From NCBI GenBank assembly GCA_041484905.1, contig JBGPIL010000149.1:1-5741 (forward strand): a stretch of DNA of 5,741 nt, in the 5' to 3' direction. This document shows, piece after piece, positions 5,029 through 5,741 of the stretch (the first letter of the stretch is position 1; every line of letters starts with the position of its first letter). The DNA comes from JACQCE01 sp041484905. Lineage in GTDB: Bacteria; Nitrospirota; Nitrospiria; JACQCE01. Below the pieces are notes generated by a model. That model was not told where the DNA came from and did not search any database. It was given only the letters and a program-made list of their open reading frames with translations. Made by a program: the position numbers and the translations under genes.

Positions 5029-5741
5029 TCAGGAACCGTCGGTCGCCGGCGATCGACCGACGGCATAGAGAAAGACGCCGTTCTGCACCGTCAGCAGCGT
5101 CAATCGTTCACGGCGCAGCTGCTCGAATCGCTCCCGGCTGGCCTGGTTGGGCCACCGGAGTGCGGGATAGCCTGCCTGCTCCAGCCGGCGGGCCTCAACT
5201 TGGTTGTAGAGCAGGTGGGTGACGCCCTCCCTCCGGAGCCAACCTTCCAGCTCCTGCGCATTGGCCGAGACCCCGGCCCAGAACACCAGCGGTGAGACGT
5301 CGTATTTGGTGCTGATGATCCGGTCGCGCTGCAGATAGTACCCGCGGTATTCGCCGACAAAAAGCACGGTGGCCTCATCGGGCAGGAGGCGATTGGCCGC
5401 GTCGATCGCCGCATAGGGAGGCACCGACCAGGCCAGCCATTGTTGTCGCGCCGGGCCGTCGGGAATCAACTCCAGGATGGAGGAGGCCATCGCCGCGGTC
5501 GACGCGCCGACTCGACCAGGCTCCAGCGCGCGCAGGCCGGTCAATGCCGTGAAGGGCGCGATGTAATTGTCCCGAATGAGGGTGGCGGCGCCGATCGATT
5601 GTCCCAGCAGGCCCGCGATGATGGCGATGCCGACCGTGACGCGCAAGGCCCGACCGGCGATGCTCCCTGCGGTCCGGTTGGCCATGCTCCATTCGACCAG
5701 ACCGGCCAAGCCAATCGCCCCGAGCAGGCTGAGCAGGGCCG
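5029..5741 (-). CDS. Membrane glycosyltransferase-like protein, GT39/ArnT style (C-terminal part)
   Basis: The frame is open to the right edge, so this is the C-terminal 236 residues of a larger protein; a TTG at 5707-5709 is internal, because a hydrophobic helix continues upstream of it. In the fragment, residues 1-15 are the end of a membrane helix, about 31-55 form another, and the rest is a soluble domain. Its pattern, A-N-R-L-L-P-D-E-A-T-V-L-F (about 115-127), G-E-Y-R-G-Y-Y-L (129-136), W-L-R-R-E-G-V-T-H-L-L-Y-N (167-179) and a late L-x-V-Q-N-G-V-F-L-Y-A-V, is that of the C-terminal extracytoplasmic domain of GT-C polyprenyl-phosphate-sugar-dependent glycosyltransferases (GT39/PMT/ArnT-like). 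Those move a lipid-linked sugar onto an acceptor outside the inner membrane. The catalytic loop would be near the N terminus, outside the window, so activity cannot be judged. The end is fixed by TGA at 5031-5029. Confidence 0.75.
   Translation of the reverse strand, partial: ALLSLLGAIGLAGLVEWSMANRTAGSIAGRALRVTVGIAIIAGLLGQSIGAATLIRDNYIAPFTALTGLRALEPGRVGASTAAMASSILELIPDGPARQQWLAWSVPPYAAIDAANRLLPDEATVLFVGEYRGYYLQRDRIISTKYDVSPLVFWAGVSANAQELEGWLRREGVTHLLYNQVEARRLEQAGYPALRWPNQASRERFEQLRRERLTLLTVQNGVFLYAVGRSPATDGS
5036..5063. terminator. Hairpin between the convergent 3' ends
   Basis: CCGTCGGTCG (5036-5045) and CGACCGACGG (5054-5063) form a perfect 10-bp stem with an 8-base loop. It lies 10 bases past the pseudopilin stop and inside the last codons of the glycosyltransferase gene. 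Read on the minus strand, it is followed about 14 bases later by TTTTTT (5022-5017), so it may end that transcript; on the plus strand no T tract follows. Confidence 0.45.

Noticed and set aside
5100..5692. Two minus-strand open frames (5100-5414 and 5375-5692) overlapping the glycosyltransferase
   Set aside because: They are out-of-frame readings with R/S/G/P-rich products; the frame carrying membrane helices and the conserved soluble-domain motifs is continuous through both.

Overview
The window is about 60% G+C and carries seven protein genes, two of them cut by the window edges. There is no rRNA, tRNA, CRISPR array or insertion sequence that I can recognise. The gene set (a free-standing EF-Tu domain-2-like protein, a class II fumarase, a haem-oxygenase-fold metalloenzyme, a TPR lipoprotein, a DUF5069 protein, a pseudopilin-like protein and a GT-C type membrane glycosyltransferase) and the protein style look like a Gram-negative, Nitrospira-like (Nitrospirota) chromosome. 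That placement rests on protein appearance only and is an inference.

Layout. At 2-502 (+) is the 3' part of a gene for a lysine-rich, histone-H1-like tail joined to an EF-Tu domain-2-like beta-barrel. It converges on a minus-strand group, and a strong hairpin at 525-553 separates them. The minus-strand group, in order of transcription, is a TPR lipoprotein (3713-2955), class II fumarase fumC (2795-1329) and an iron-containing haem-oxygenase-like oxidase (1323-550). The last two are separated by only 5 bases and almost certainly share a transcript. The TPR gene lies 159 bases upstream of fumC, across a gap holding a 23-base alternating purine/pyrimidine tract, so it may be a separate unit.

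Divergent from the TPR gene is a DUF5069 gene (3871-4296, +). It has a good sigma-70-type promoter, a perfect AGGAGG ribosome binding site and a perfect 30-base palindrome as terminator. An interrupted palindrome in the divergent region overlaps the -35 elements of both proposed promoters. A short intergenic stretch with tandem GATTTTCGA-type repeats follows. Next comes a pseudopilin-like gene (4507-5025, +) with an extended -10 promoter. It converges, with only 3 bases between stop codons, on the C-terminal part of a membrane glycosyltransferase-like gene (5741-5029, -) that runs off the right edge.

How the genes work together. Only fumC and the oxidase look functionally grouped by arrangement. 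Fumarase belongs to the oxidative or reductive TCA cycle; the oxidase substrate is unknown. The other genes look like independent housekeeping or envelope genes. I do not see a defence system, mobile element or obvious biosynthetic cluster. The most unusual items are the basic-tail/beta-barrel fusion, the pseudopilin lacking the +5 glutamate, the fumarase/oxidase pair, and the palindrome between the divergent promoters.
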